From: Phytophthora sp. 'mugwort'
Taxonomy: Eukaryota > Oomycota > Peronosporomycetes > Peronosporales > Peronosporaceae
Assembly (NCBI GenBank): GCA_033558025.1
Contig: JAUCEF010000003.1
Span: forward strand, 1,638,001-1,702,000
Direction: 5' to 3'
Length of the DNA stretch: 64,000 bases
Each line of letters opens with the position of its first letter. Positions within the stretch are counted from its first letter, which is position 1. A model generated the notes under the pieces. It was given only the letters and a program-made list of their open reading frames with translations. It was not told the DNA's origin and made no database searches. Shown one piece after another: positions 1 to 10,781 of this stretch. Position numbers and translations under genes: made by a program.

Positions 1-504
1 TTGAGTCTTTGTGAGCAGTTAAAATGGTCGAAGGTTGCTCTTGAGAGTGCGTCCAAAACCCAGACTGAGCCAGATTTCGGAAAACATATTCGTGATGATT
101 GGCAGGTGGCCTGTATAGCTAGTCACTTATGTACATTAACCAACAAGGCGGTGGTATTTGCCGAGGAAACTGCAATGCGTGAGGCAGCCGCTGCTCTCAC
201 CAAGAAGCCATCGTTACGCGTACCCGAAGATAAAGCAGCGTCGGCACAGAAGAACAGCAAGCAAACAGTCTCGCAAGCTGTATCAGAAGACCCGATTGTG
301 GACGAACTGCACGCGAGTCTGCGGAGTGCTAATCATAACGTCGCCGAAACACTGTCTCCGTACGATGGCCAACACTCAGCCGAGTGGCGTGATACAATTT
401 TGTCAACTGGGCTCGCCACCGTCGAGCTACTGCGTCTGATCACACAGGATGAAGCCGTTCATGAATTTATCGTGGGGAATGAAGGACGTGCCGGCAAATC
501 GTAG
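1..504 (+). CDS. C-terminal part of an unrecognised protein (cut by left edge)
   Basis: The frame is open from base 1 to a TAG stop at 502-504 and gives 167 residues. It begins with a TTG codon, so the real start lies outside the window. The protein is hydrophilic, probably largely helical, with an Ala/Lys/Glu-rich middle (about residues 55-95) and no membrane segment or zinc motif that I can see. I do not recognise a family. It points toward the LRR gene on the opposite strand, so the two genes converge across about 790 bases. It could be the tail of a coiled-coil or scaffold protein, or a chance open frame; length and composition favour a real gene. Confidence 0.45.
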   Translation: MSLCEQLKWSKVALESASKTQTEPDFGKHIRDDWQVACIASHLCTLTNKAVVFAEETAMREAAAALTKKPSLRVPEDKAASAQKNSKQTVSQAVSEDPIVDELHASLRSANHNVAETLSPYDGQHSAEWRDTILSTGLATVELLRLITQDEAVHEFIVGNEGRAGKS

Positions 505-1295
505 CTCTAACAAACTAAAGTACTGTGAAGCTGCATAGGTGTGCCGCTCGTTTGCTGGATACTTTCAAGTTCCCTGTCGTGGCTGGAACAAATGTCCAGA
601 AAACGGTAGCTGAAAGTACAAGAGACTCCTTCCTTACTGACTGATCGCTGCCTGGCGCTCCAGTGCCCGTTACACTGTGTAATATACAGCCCTTCCTGCG
701 TACTACTCCTTGTGATATCTTGAATCCATTGTTTAACTCTACTTCATTTGGGTAGAAAAGTTTGCATCGAAAATCAGATGGAGGACCACAACTCTTTTTT
801 CTAGACCAGCTATTGGCCCCCGGACGGCTACAATCGATGCGTTATGATCTCCTATTGGCCCCCACTTTTCAAACACAAGCAAATCTCCAAAAACAACAAA
901 GTTACAGTAAAAATACAACGAAACCACCGTTTCAAATTTAGAGCGGAAAGGATTCTGCTTCTGCTTATTAAACTGGATACAGACGGAACTAGGATCATAA
1001 AACAGCGCCACCGTGACAGTCACGTTTTGGGATTTATTTTGAGGCCCTTTGCGTTCCGCATGCTTTCATATTGACGGAGTTGGTCGGAGTGCCGATTAAA
1101 ATTGAAATTGAGAGCGGTCATCGGATGCCGTCGGCATGGGTATGGATATATCCACCGGATATCGGTACCAAAGTGTAGGAAATCCGGTATGCTCGGTTTT
1201 AAAATGAAGCTCCTCCGGTACCAAATTGGCTGTTTGTCCTTTTATAAGCCATCAATGCAGTCTTTCAAGCCCGGAGGAAGTAGCTACGAGAGAGC
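505..1295. other. Convergent intergenic stretch with CCGGTA-type motifs
   Basis: No open frame here looks like a gene. Around 1150-1225 there are repeated sites of the type CCGGTA, CGGTACC and ATCCGGTA in an AT-rich background. The same kind of motif cluster is seen near 37700, 56700 and 59570, beside or within hAT-like ends, so a decayed transposon terminus is possible. Confidence 0.3.
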
Positions 1296-3422
1296 TTACG
1301 CCTCCAACGATCGAAATGGCTCGATGAGTTTTGTCGGATAACGCTCGTCTCCAAGCGGGTCCCAAGCGTTCTCATCTCGTCCGCATTGGATAATCTCAGT
1401 AAATCCCACGGTACGATTACTCTGACACAGCAACGAACCACCCAAAGACACTGCATCCTCAACATTTGTGGTTACCCAAGCAGGAATCTCGGTCAGCAGA
1501 GTAAATTCCAGTGCCAAGTACGAGACCTTAAAGTTTTGGCTTCGAGCTTGAGGCAGTGTCCGTAATAAATTCTTCGAGAGCGCCAAACTGTAGAAATACG
1601 TCGATGCTCCGTTCACGAACGCATCCTCGGGCACCGTCTCGAGCTTGTTATCAATCAGCGACAACTCGCTCAACGCAGGGAGCTGCATGAGTGCAGTCGG
1701 GAATACGTTTATGTGCGAGTGTTCAATGTACATAATCTCAATCCCGTTCCATGGCTTGACAACAGTTTCTGGAATTATTGTAAGATTTGTGTGAATAAAT
1801 TCCAGATCTGTCAATTGTTCCGGAAGTGGAGATTGTAAGATTCCAGGTGGAATTCCCGTCAGGTTGACGTACACAAAAGACACAAAGAGCATTCGAGGAT
1901 GCAACACAGCCGAGACCGCCGTTTCTTGTCCCCATTCCACAAGTGTCGAGTTCCATAGCTCAAGACCCATCAAGGACGGGAATTCGCGAATGATCGACGG
2001 CATAATCAACGCTGAGCAGTGCATAAAGACGATCTTGCGCACCGCATCACGCTCAAACCAGTTTAAAACCTCGGACGACGGACTCGCAACGCCTGCTTTG
2101 TAGCAATTGTACCTCACCACCGCACAAGTGAAATTTGAAGCAAACCACGGGTACATTCGCTGCATGCACAGATTTTCCAGGACGTCTCCAGGTTGATTTC
2201 CATATTGTGCGGAGAGATGGAGGCCAAGTACAATCCCGCCAGTAACCAGCAAGAGCATCGGAATAATCACGTGGTGTACTCGATAAAAAATTTGTGCTGA
2301 GATTTGGATACGTTCCCAAGCTTGGCTAATCACACCAAACGACGCCGTGACCGATCGGTTCATCTTGGACCTGATCATCGCAAATTCCGGTAGCGTTCGA
2401 GTCGTCATGGGGAGTGTGTCAGATTCACTGGAATCCTGCAGCATAGAGGCGATTCCTTGCAGACACCAAAAGACACTGAGGTGAGGGACCATTTTCATGG
2501 CGGCATTGGCCCACGACATGAAGAAAAACGCCCGATTCTCGAGCACCAAGTTGGGGAACGCTGTATCACCATAAAGCATCGCGTCGGGGAAACAGAGATC
2601 CATAAAGTCAAACTGCAAAGCATACGGCAGGATAATCGCGCTTGGTAGCACGATCGCAGCCGAAGTCGCAAGAAGTGCATCCACTACAATCGCTGAGAAA
2701 CGGATTGGCGTCTGCGATTTAGAGAAGGAAGGAGCGACTTGGCTTGACGCTGGCTCACTCTTGAGCAGCATTTGATGAAGCACGAAACCAGACCAGCAAT
2801 TGGCCACGATCAGAGCCACTTTAACGTGGTTAATCCAAGATCGTGCGACGAGGGTGCTATACAGATATCCGTTGGGTATTTGCGTGGCGATCTCCATTGT
2901 CTTCCGCAAGGCAAAGAGTCGAGTGTTGTACTCGCTGCTGCGTTCGGTTTGGTCCAGTTCATGTTGACTACACGAGCTTCTTGCTCCCAGTCCACAATTT
3001 CGCCACGCTCTTAAGTAGCCATGTTGAGGAAGTATGTTTCCAGTGACTTTCAAGCACGTTTCAATAGCTGATTTCGTGGTTATTGGGCGAACACGCACTT
3101 GTCGGGTGAATAGTGAAGCGCCAACGTGACTGAGCAACTGTAGCGTGTGAATTGCCCCCAATAAACCAAGTATCGTGCCAACAGTGCGGAAATGACGATC
3201 TCGTTCGGGGGCTAACAGACCTGCAAAATAGTCGAGATATGGATTTTCCATGAGCCAATAAAGTCTAGCAGAACAAAGCAAGAAAGCCGACGACAGCGCG
3301 TGAAGCAACACCAAAAATGTCCATAGCGCGGCGTATTGACGACGAGAAAGGAGGGCACCAGTGCCAGGCTGGATCACCTGGACGGGAGGGCCGGACACGG
3401 AGCTTGGAAGCACTCGATGCAT
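1296..3422 (-). CDS. Multi-pass membrane protein with C-terminal leucine-rich repeats
   Basis: An uninterrupted frame of 708 residues from an ATG at 3422; the frame continues five codons upstream to a GTG, but ATG is the sensible eukaryotic start. The N-terminal 60 per cent carries about six hydrophobic segments (roughly residues 30-60, 80-110, 200-222, 245-275, 300-330 and 385-410). The C-terminal third, from about residue 440, has LRR-type repeats with the patterns LxxLxFIxTNLxxIP, LSELSLIDNKLETVP and LALSKNLLRTLP, followed by a Cys-containing cap with CQSN and CGRD. This architecture (polytopic membrane region plus outward LRR) is common among oomycete surface proteins of unknown ligand. 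A sensing or adhesion role at the plasma membrane is inference. Its nearest upstream neighbour on the same strand is a decayed FYVE-kinase, about 100 bases away. No stop or frameshift is visible, so I regard it as functional. Confidence 0.8.
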   Translation of the reverse strand: MHRVLPSSVSGPPVQVIQPGTGALLSRRQYAALWTFLVLLHALSSAFLLCSARLYWLMENPYLDYFAGLLAPERDRHFRTVGTILGLLGAIHTLQLLSHVGASLFTRQVRVRPITTKSAIETCLKVTGNILPQHGYLRAWRNCGLGARSSCSQHELDQTERSSEYNTRLFALRKTMEIATQIPNGYLYSTLVARSWINHVKVALIVANCWSGFVLHQMLLKSEPASSQVAPSFSKSQTPIRFSAIVVDALLATSAAIVLPSAIILPYALQFDFMDLCFPDAMLYGDTAFPNLVLENRAFFFMSWANAAMKMVPHLSVFWCLQGIASMLQDSSESDTLPMTTRTLPEFAMIRSKMNRSVTASFGVISQAWERIQISAQIFYRVHHVIIPMLLLVTGGIVLGLHLSAQYGNQPGDVLENLCMQRMYPWFASNFTCAVVRYNCYKAGVASPSSEVLNWFERDAVRKIVFMHCSALIMPSIIREFPSLMGLELWNSTLVEWGQETAVSAVLHPRMLFVSFVYVNLTGIPPGILQSPLPEQLTDLEFIHTNLTIIPETVVKPWNGIEIMYIEHSHINVFPTALMQLPALSELSLIDNKLETVPEDAFVNGASTYFYSLALSKNLLRTLPQARSQNFKVSYLALEFTLLTEIPAWVTTNVEDAVSLGGSLLCQSNRTVGFTEIIQCGRDENAWDPLGDERYPTKLIEPFRSLEA

Positions 3423-3538
3423 CTGCCAACGTACCACAAAGCACAGTCAACGAATATGGTACTGCGAGATGGATCATTCGCCTCAAGTCGCCGTCCCATG
3501 TGGGTAAAAAAAGCGCTCCAATCAAAGATGTCCATCGC

Positions 3539-4752
3539 TCAAAGGCCTCGATAAATACAGTGAAGTCTGTACATTGCCTCCGCCGCCGTTGATCTCTCTG
3601 CTGGCTCCATCGCAAGACAAGCATTCTCCAAGTCCACAATAGCTTGCGGACCAGTATGTGAGAACTCGGCACGTAGCTTCCCTGATACAACACTCTGCAT
3701 AAGTCTCACATCAGGTATCTTGGCGCCTTTCTGGTGGTACGGCACCTGATTTGTGTCCAATTCCGAGAGCACAATCCCAAACGAAAAGATGTCAGCTTTT
3801 TCGTTTAAGATTCTCCCATCAGCACTTCTGGAGCCATCCAAAGAGACGTCCCCACTCCAGCAGTCATGGTAAGGTTCTCGAATGACCGTGAGACACCAGA
3901 GTCGGTCATTTTGGCCTCCAAAGCGGAATTCAAAATAATATTTCGTGATTTGAGGTCGCGGTGGATCACAAGCGGAGTCAACGAGTGGAGATACGTAAGA
4001 GTTCGAGCCACGTTCAAGGCGGCCGCGAGTTTAGTGGCATCAAAGCCCAGTGGATGCTGCTCGATTTCGTATTGGTGGAACGAGGACCGCAAGTCTCCTC
4101 AATCCATGTATTCATTAGCCATACACACGTCTGCGAGCGAGTTCCACGCTACGCCAATGAGGTTCACAATACATGGATGCCATGGATGCTCCATCATCGC
4201 AATTCGGCCAAAAACTGGTTGATTTAGACAAGATCCTTGCGCGATTCTGGGAGAAGCGTCTTGACAGCAACCTGCATGCCATTCCACGTGCCCAAATGGA
4301 CCGAGCCAAAGGCTCCCCCGCTGATCAGTCATTGGATCGAGATTTCGTTGCGTGGGATTCGCGCAGCCGTAATATCGTCGTCTTGCCACAAACCAACTTG
4401 TCCATGGGGCGAGGACGTGAGGACGTTGGTTTCTCTCTCTCTCGAAGCAAATGAGGGGTGCATGCCTCACAAACTGTGAGCGATTCTGAAGCATGCACCG
4501 CTCGTTTACTTCGGAAAATCGTCCCGAAACCAGTGAGGAGCGTCGCCTAACATTCGACCAACGGACGTCGTCGTGCATTCGCATTGGTCGGAAGACGAAG
4601 ACCCGTACACTTGACGCACGCGCGCATTTTCTTCCGTGTGAGCGAACATTTGTACAGACAATGTCGAGACAAACACGGCAATGATGTTTGCGGCGGAACA
4701 GAATGAAGTCTTTGCAGCATACGAAGCAACAGACTCGCTCGTTGTCGTTCAC
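3539..4752 (-). pseudogene. FYVE zinc finger-protein kinase (TKL type), broken
   Basis: Read from 4752 downward, the N terminus has a FYVE finger: CxxC followed by the diagnostic RKHHCRVC and further cysteines, which in this family binds endosomal phosphatidylinositol 3-phosphate. A kinase domain follows. A glycine loop (GGAFGSVHLG) and VAVK lysine motif lie near 4320-4255 in a different frame from the regions on either side. IVNLIGVAW and ANEYMD then return to the first frame, where an in-frame TGA at 4093-4095 replaces the Trp expected in the hinge. The loop HRDLKSRN and activation end WMAPEV are clear, but DFG has become DSG. Another frameshift near 3830 separates APE from the C-lobe (ADIFSFGIVLSELD). 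With one stop, several frameshifts and a changed metal-binding motif this is a dead gene. Introns cannot explain the in-frame stop and the DSG change. Confidence 0.8.
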
Positions 4753-5196
4753 CCACTGCGATCGACTTGCCGGAGCTGAAGTATCTTGGACAAATCGATG
4801 AGTATTAGACTACTCAAGTTGCTGAGAAAGCAGCTGGTCGGTGTCTGGGCCAGAATTCGTGCCGAACGCTGCGTGATGATTGAATGGTCGAGCTACCGAC
4901 GGCATTTTTCTTAAAGTGAGCCACGAACTCTCTGTTGGCTGGGTCTTTAACGAGATCGTGCTTTGTCTATACTCTCCGGTTAGAAAAACTTTTGCATGAA
5001 GTGTGCAACGATATCGGAAACGACACTGCAGCACCCGCACTGCACACACAGTGCAAGTACTTTTTCCTCTCGTAAACCATCCGAAAGAAGCTCAATATCG
5101 CTTCTCTCCGCCACGTTATTCCTCGCTTCAACTGAACTTGCTTTTGTATCGGAATGGTACCGAAATCGTCCTCACTGCATGTTGAAAGCGTACGTA

Positions 5197-7398
5197 TCAA
5201 CTCCGAACACTCAGCGACAAGACAGCATGGAACACTTTGCTTTGGGCGACGTACACTTGATCCTGGAACGTTTTCTCTAGAAATTCTAACGAATCCTTTT
5301 TCGAAAACTTTTTAAGCTCTGGTTGGTTAAATTTCCAGTCATACGAGACGAAATACAAAAACACACATCCTGCAGCAAAAGTTGCTAATTGCTTGATGGC
5401 ATCTTCCAGCGTGATCCGTTTTGATGGCTCAAATGCACACAGAGCCAACACAAAGTCCCACTCAACATCGCTGAAAAGCTCCTTCGGTCGAGGAACAAAC
5501 TGACGATGCCGTAGATGATCCATTACAGCGACGTCAGGTAGATAGACCCCCACGGCACGGCACATCGTATGTCATAGCTTCGGCCACACACATCCCAAAA
5601 GAATACACATCGGACTCAAACGTCGGCATATGGTCGTCATAACCTAGACATTCCGGCGCTCTCCATCGAATGGCTCCTCCTGCTCCCTTCGGTTTCGACT
5701 CGGACAATACAAAACTAAAGCCGAAGTCCGTTAGCTTGGCTATGCCTTCGCCCGTCACCAGAATCTGGTTACACTTGAGATCACCATGGACAATATTGTT
5801 CCGATGGAGATATTCCAGTCCCAAGGCCGCTTCATGCAGCTTGCTCCATATCAACGCTCTACCCGCCGATCTCCTTTTATCCAGATATTCTACCAGATTA
5901 TCGTTCGCTGCATCTTCACAAAGGAAAAAGCACGGTTGACTATTGAAACAGGCTCCAAAGAAATTCACAATGAGGATGACGAGCCTTGTGCCAAATCTTG
6001 GTCTCGCGCAGAAACGCCTTCTTTTCGGCAGGTGTATTGACCATCATGCATTTAATCACCACTTTTGAGCCTCTCCAGATTCCTCGATACACTTACCATA
6101 GGACCCGGAAGCAGAAGGTCGAGCTTGTCTCTGAACTTTATGGAGAGGCACAAACCATTGCGGAATCACTGATATTGGGGCTCCAGACATCCGAGCGATC
6201 TTTTTCGACGCAGATTTGCTGAAATCTGCGTCGAAAAAGATCGCTCGGATGTCTGGAGCCCCAATTTCAAGCACTGTATCTGGCTTTGTAGCGAATTGCT
6301 TCACTATTGAGCAAGAGGAAAGCCCCTCTGTGACGCAGTGTCAGGTAGTTCTTGAGATATTTCCAACGAGTTCGCTTCCCATGAACTGATCAAGCGGTTT
6401 TCCACGGCCAGACGGTTTGCTCCCACTTGTCCTTCCAGTTAACGAGAGCGAACGTCGAGCTATCCATCATAAGTTGATGAACAATGCCATCAAGATCGTG
6501 CGAGTGCTTGCCAGCCTTTCCACTGACGTTTGGTTGCTATGTTGAGTCAAGAACGCGTGAAAGCGCGACGAGATGAGCTGAAAGGACGTTTTAGTTAGAG
6601 TAGAAACTGGGTCTTTGTTCTCGTCAAGGAAATTTTGCGCTCTTGCACTCGCTCGAGCACGTCTTCACAGATCTCCTCAGTTTTCGGCCATTCCGGCAGC
6701 AAAGCGGTGAAGCTCCGTTCTCCATTACCAGTCTCTTCCTCGTGCTCCCGACGTGGATTCTCTTGTTTTTCACCAACTGGCTCTGCTGATACCTGCTCGC
6801 TCTTTTCTGAAGGCCCCGTTCCAATCAGATAGGACGACACCCAGCGCAGTATACTCCACATTTTCCCGCACTCGGCAATTGCATTGATAATCCTGTATCA
6901 GGGCTACAAACTCTTTGCGTCCATATTGCCGAGCCATCTCCCAACGCCGTCATTCCGTTTCTGTTTACCACTTGGACGTCCGCGTTTCTCTCTAGCAGTA
7001 AACCTGCCAACTCCAAGCAATCAGAGAGCACCGAGACGTGCAGGGGCGTATCTCCGTCTTCATCCACAATGTTAACGTCGGCTCCTTCGTCCACCAACAA
7101 TCTTGCAGCATCCACGTGGCCATCAAAGCTCGACTCAATGCCGTCTCCCCCATTGGTTCGGGTAATTGATATCAGTGTGGAGCTCGACAAGGAGCCGCCT
7201 GAGAAGATTCAAGTGCCCGTCCGCGGCCGCTAGCGTCAATGCCGTCCAGCCATCGTCGTCCTTGCGTTCACGTCTTCTCGTCTTGTTAGAGCGACGTGGG
7301 CAGCCTCCAACTTGCCTTCTCGCACTGCTTCGACGAGGTATCCCATCGATGAAGTCACGGTGATAACTTTTGGGGCAATATCTGGGCGCTGGATACAA
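5197..7398 (-). pseudogene. Ankyrin repeat-protein kinase, broken
   Basis: Reading down from 7398, two frames carry ankyrin repeats: DDGWTALTLAAADGHLNLL (near 7260-7200), then a repeat with DGHVDAARLLVDEGADVN and DGDTPLHVSVL (near 7130-7020). A charged linker at 6861-6595 follows in another frame. The kinase N-lobe lysine (VVIKCMMVN) is near 6060-6030. HGDLKCNQ, TDFGFSF and RAPECLG are in the 5968-5534 frame, and the C-lobe (WDFVLALCAFEPSKRITLEDAI) is in a third frame from 5565 to 5197. At least four frame breaks are needed, plus a 44-bp hairpin at 6174-6265 that interrupts the stretch before the kinase. Ankyrin-TKL kinases are a large oomycete family, probably in signalling. The catalytic loop has HGD rather than HRD, seen in some active TKLs, so catalysis of the ancestor is uncertain. 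The gene is not functional now. Confidence 0.78.
6174..6265. repeat. Perfect 44-bp inverted repeat with 4-nt loop
   Basis: Bases 6174-6217 are the exact reverse complement of 6222-6265, with the loop GCTG between. The arm is coding sequence of the ankyrin-kinase pseudogene, so the stretch reads as a short segment of gene copied in reverse beside itself. A perfect arm of this length suggests a recent fold-back duplication event or an assembly artefact. Confidence 0.95.
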
Positions 7399-7695
7399 AA
7401 AGTGTATATATGAGACGTCGTATAAAATACTAAACTACCTAGGTACAGTACCTAGTAGGTACATTTCTGATAACATACCTTCGTGCACTCGACCAGTTTC
7501 GTGCCACTCATGTTTCAGCCAGTATTAGAAAATGAAAAGAAAAACGGTTTGGTAAACTATTGGTAGAAAGTCTATCAGCTCTGCCAATTAATAAAACCCT
7601 TCATCCTGTATTCGATCAAAACACATTTCCGGTAAATCATCCAGTCACCAATTTCCATTGAGGGTACAGCAACCACTATTCGAGCCACTATCAAC

Positions 7696-9124
7696 ATGCC
7701 CGCGTACACGATCGAAGACCTTAACGATGGTGTGAAGCGCATTCTAGCTGGTGAAGATGCTCCTTCTATCAGTGCTGCCACCCATATTCCGGGACGCACC
7801 CTAGAAAGTGGGTTGCGAAGGAAAAAATGGGAATATTCCGTTCACCTGTCCGCCGTGGACCAGCTCCTTTACTGCCGCCTTCAGCGGAATCATGCTTGGT
7901 GAAGTGGATTGTCAGGCGCCAGATGGTGGGCCACTCCGCAAGCCGCAAGGAGATCATTTACAAATCCGGCACCATCAGGTCCAAGACCACGGGCCAACGG
8001 GTTGGTCGGGGTCAGTACCATCGTTTTATTGCTCGAAACCCCGTCCTCACCACAAGAACGTCTCAAGCTGTGAGCAAGGCCCGCATTTTCCGTGACCAAG
8101 GACGACGTGGCGTTGCTGCTCAACACACTGATCAAGGCCGTGATCGAGAACAAGCTAGACGCATCGCGCGTCTTCAACATGAACGAGAAGGCATTTTTTA
8201 AACAAACAAGGGGTCCAAGCGCGTCGTAGCTGTGCGAGGGTCAAAAAATGTTTGGCGCCAAGAAGTCGCATTAAATTTTTATCTTCCGTTGGTAGCATGC
8301 GGCAGCGCCTCGGGATTCATGGTGCCGCCTGTGTTCGTGCTGCCGGCGTCAACGGTCAAGCTTGAAATACTCAACGGATGTGCTGTGCCAGGAGCTGTTG
8401 TGACTACTTCCAACTCCGGGTTTATGAGTGGGTTTCTGTTCTCCTTGTGGCTGCGCGACTTCGTGGCGAGAGTTACGGAGCAGGTTCAGCGACCACTGCT
8501 GTTAATTATGGACGGGTGCTCATCTCACTATTCGATAGAAATCGTCCTCGAGACGGAATGGCTTGGCGTCCGCCTGCTGTTGCTTCCATCTAACGCTACT
8601 AACTTGCTACAGCCGCTTGATGTTGCAGTGTTTTCGTCGTTCAAAGCCAAGCTACGTTGCCTGACAGAGACAAAGTTCTACATGGGTGAGACTGACTGAA
8701 ACTCTGTGGACGAAGCGGAAGCTGTCTGCACGGCATGTGCTGCGTGGCTGACGTGCAAGATGGGTGATAATATCAAGGCGGTTTTTGCTGGATGCGGTCT
8801 TTTCCCACGTTCCAAGCCTCGGATGGATGCCTGCATCGAGAACTTCACCCGCAATGGTACCCCGGAGACGACCATGCTAGCTACGTGGCCTCATATCAAG
8901 GAGGCAGTGCAGAAAGAAGTTATTGTGCTGCCGCCATCCAAAAAGCGTGCGCGGAAGACAGCAACAGTTTCTGGTCGTCTACTAACCCGTGATGCGCTCG
9001 ATGCGATCGCAAGTCCGACCACACAACCTAAGAAAACAGCCAAACCCAAGCAGAAGGCACCCAAGATCAAGAAAGTGTCCAAGATTAAAATGCAAAAGCA
9101 GCTGCGGCGACAGCCGCGCATCCA
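7696..9124 (+). mobile_element. Decayed pogo-like transposon, transposase remnant
   Basis: The transposase is readable across shifting frames. An N-terminal psq/CENP-B-type helix-turn-helix starts at 7696 (MPAYTIEDLNDGVKRIL). A CENP-B-like second DNA-binding domain (VGRGQYHRFIARNPVLTTRT) lies at about 7985-8050. The DDE_1 catalytic core follows. The first catalytic Asp, normally in a DET motif, is changed: the sequence reads FNMNEKAFF near 8175-8200. The second (LLLIMDGCSSH) is near 8500-8530 and the third (NLLQPLDVAVF) near 8600-8635. An in-frame stop ends the core at 8697, and the basic tail (TVSGRLLTRDALDAIA, then Lys-rich to about 9124) follows in another frame. The tail resembles the fragment at 62620. 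Changed first Asp, stops and frameshifts make it inactive. I could not define terminal inverted repeats. Confidence 0.82.
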
Positions 9125-9454
9125 CAGTGTGATGTGGTCATGGAAGCTATTGTTTAGTGATACGCTTTCGAATCACACATTTCCAGTTTTGGCTTGCTTT
9201 GCTTGCTGTTACTTCCTTATTATTTTCTATCTACAGTGATACGATATCCCTGTGTATGCCTGGGTCCGCAGTGATGTCAGGTTTTCGAGATTTCACGATC
9301 CATTTTTAAAAGGTGAGCCCGACTCATGTTACTTAGCATATTGGCGGTCAATCAGTTCACCCTGTGGCAGCCGTCGGTCGCTAGCGCAGTTCTGTGACGG
9401 CCACCTAGTGATCTTACTGAAAGTCAGTACACTAGTGATGATTTGAGTTAATGA

Positions 9455-9531
9455 TGCTAGGCGAAAATCGAACCACCGACCTCTAGGTAATGAACCGAGA
9501 ACTTTACCACTAAGATATGCAGCGCTGCCTG
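9455..9531 (-). repeat. tRNA-related SINE head (candidate)
   Basis: On the minus strand there is an A-box-like TATCTTAGTGGTAAAG (9517-9502) and a B-box-like GGTTCGATTTT (9475-9465) at tRNA spacing. The flanking seven bases do not pair into an acceptor stem, so this is not a working tRNA. tRNA-related SINEs are known in Phytophthora infestans; this would be a degenerate head of such an element. Confidence 0.5.
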
Positions 9532-9539
9532 GCAAGTGA

Positions 9540-10216
9540 GATCGGACTAAATTTATACACAAATTACCAAATATTTGTTTGGACACGCAATAACGCATAA
9601 CCTCTTATAATCGAATTCTGATTGGTCTTATTGAATTGCATAGGTTTCCAAGCACTCGCCATGGGCTTTGTGTCACAACTTGTTGACTCCACTTGGGAGG
9701 AAGCTCCGTTTCTACTGTTCTATCTGAGGTGTATGCAACCCGCCGACAAGTTCTGGCTCTACTATTATATTGTGCGGGTGTAGATAAATTCCATTACATA
9801 TGTAGTGAAAATATGTTTAATAATATTTTAAGTAACACAGGAAACGGCTGGGCGACATCAATACAAATGTCAATTCTATCTGTGCAATCCACCCGCACCG
9901 AAGGTGGCGTTGCCATAGCAAAACCCTCTCGGGAAGTTCGCGAAGCAGGGCCGCGCGGTATTTGCGCAAGCGGTCGCCGAGCTTACCAGCAGATCACAAT
10001 ACTGGGCTGGACATGCAATGTATATATCGCGAGCGAAGCGAACCGCCAGGGCGCCAAAGGAGCTCCCAGCGCGGCTGGGCACTCGGACACTCTAGCCCGG
10101 GTAGTTCTAGTATCGTCTACGGCACTGTGGGGATTCTAGATGTCATCCTTACCATACACAATACTACGTAGTATATTATAATAGATGAGCACTACCGGTG
10201 GCGCAGTGTTGCATAT
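9540..10216. other. Non-coding stretch containing a GC-rich dispersed repeat copy
   Basis: No credible gene. At about 9890-10090 there is a GC-rich segment which, read on the minus strand, shares AAGCTCGGCG, CGCAAATAC and GCGCGG blocks with 18879-18930 and shares a CTGCTTCGCG block with 30110-30225 (also minus strand). This suggests a short dispersed repeat family. Confidence 0.4.
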
Positions 10217-10295
10217 CTTGACGTTTCCACACTTTTAAAATCAAACAATACTGAAACATATGACCATACGCTCATCTAAAAGAGACGAGGAGAGG
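10217..10295 (-). repeat. Split direct repeat B2 of the DIRS/Ngaro element
   Basis: Shares CGTTTCCACACTTTT, CATATGACCAT and CATCTAAAAGAGACGAG-type blocks, in the same order and orientation, with 10441-10537 (B1). The two copies are separated by repeat A2. Confidence 0.75.
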
Positions 10296-10298
10296 CGG

Positions 10299-10440
10299 GT
10301 CTTAAGCTTCGAGCTACGCATCTAAAGCGGAACTGAGCCACAATCGGTCGTGGAGGGCGCTTGTCGACTGCTTGTGTGTACCACATTTTTACTTAGTGTG
10401 TAAAACACCATTTCCTTCGTTGCGCAAGCTTCACATGGAA
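10299..10440 (-). repeat. Split direct repeat A2 of the DIRS/Ngaro element
   Basis: Matches 16267-16391 (A1) over CTTAAGCTTC, AGCTACGC, GCGGAACTGAGC, GGAGGGCGCTTGTCGACTG, TGTACCACATTTT, AAAACACCATT and CACATGGAA blocks with small indels. It lies directly between B1 and B2. Confidence 0.8.
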
Positions 10441-10537
10441 CATACGTTTCCACACTTTTGGGGTGAACGATACTTCATTAATGGGAAACACATGACCATC
10501 CGCCATCTAAAAAGGGACGAGCAGAGCAGAGACCCCA
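10441..10537 (-). repeat. Split direct repeat B1 of the DIRS/Ngaro element
   Basis: Counterpart of 10217-10295, with the same block order (CGTTTCCACACTTTT, then ACATGACCAT, then CATCTAAAA and GACGAG). It abuts A2 and lies on the ORF side of it, as expected for B1. Confidence 0.75.
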
Positions 10538-10781
10538 GAATGATCATGTGTATGCCCATTAGTGAGGAGTCGAATCGCCCTTGCTCCCGGTGACGAGCTT
10601 TACTGCGAGGGATACAACGGATTCCGTGCAGAGGCTTGTGTAGTCTTGAACGATTCTGCGGCCGAGGAACTGGATTGTCAGTGTATATACGCCCGAAGGT
10701 ACCTATGGGTCGCTCCACCCGCGCGGAGGGAGTGCGCACTAAATTTATTGGGGTCTTCACCGGATTGAGCAGCTGCTCTCT

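Noticed and set aside
739..1074. Overlapping ORFs of 76-94 residues on both strands between the first two genes
   Set aside because: No codon or motif evidence; both strands are equally open, as expected by chance.
3265..3693. A 142-residue minus-strand ORF overlapping the LRR gene start and kinase end
   Set aside because: It is a shadow frame: the other two frames carry recognisable LRR-protein and kinase sequence.
9455..9531. A second tRNA gene
   Set aside because: B-box-like sequence is present but the acceptor strands are not complementary.
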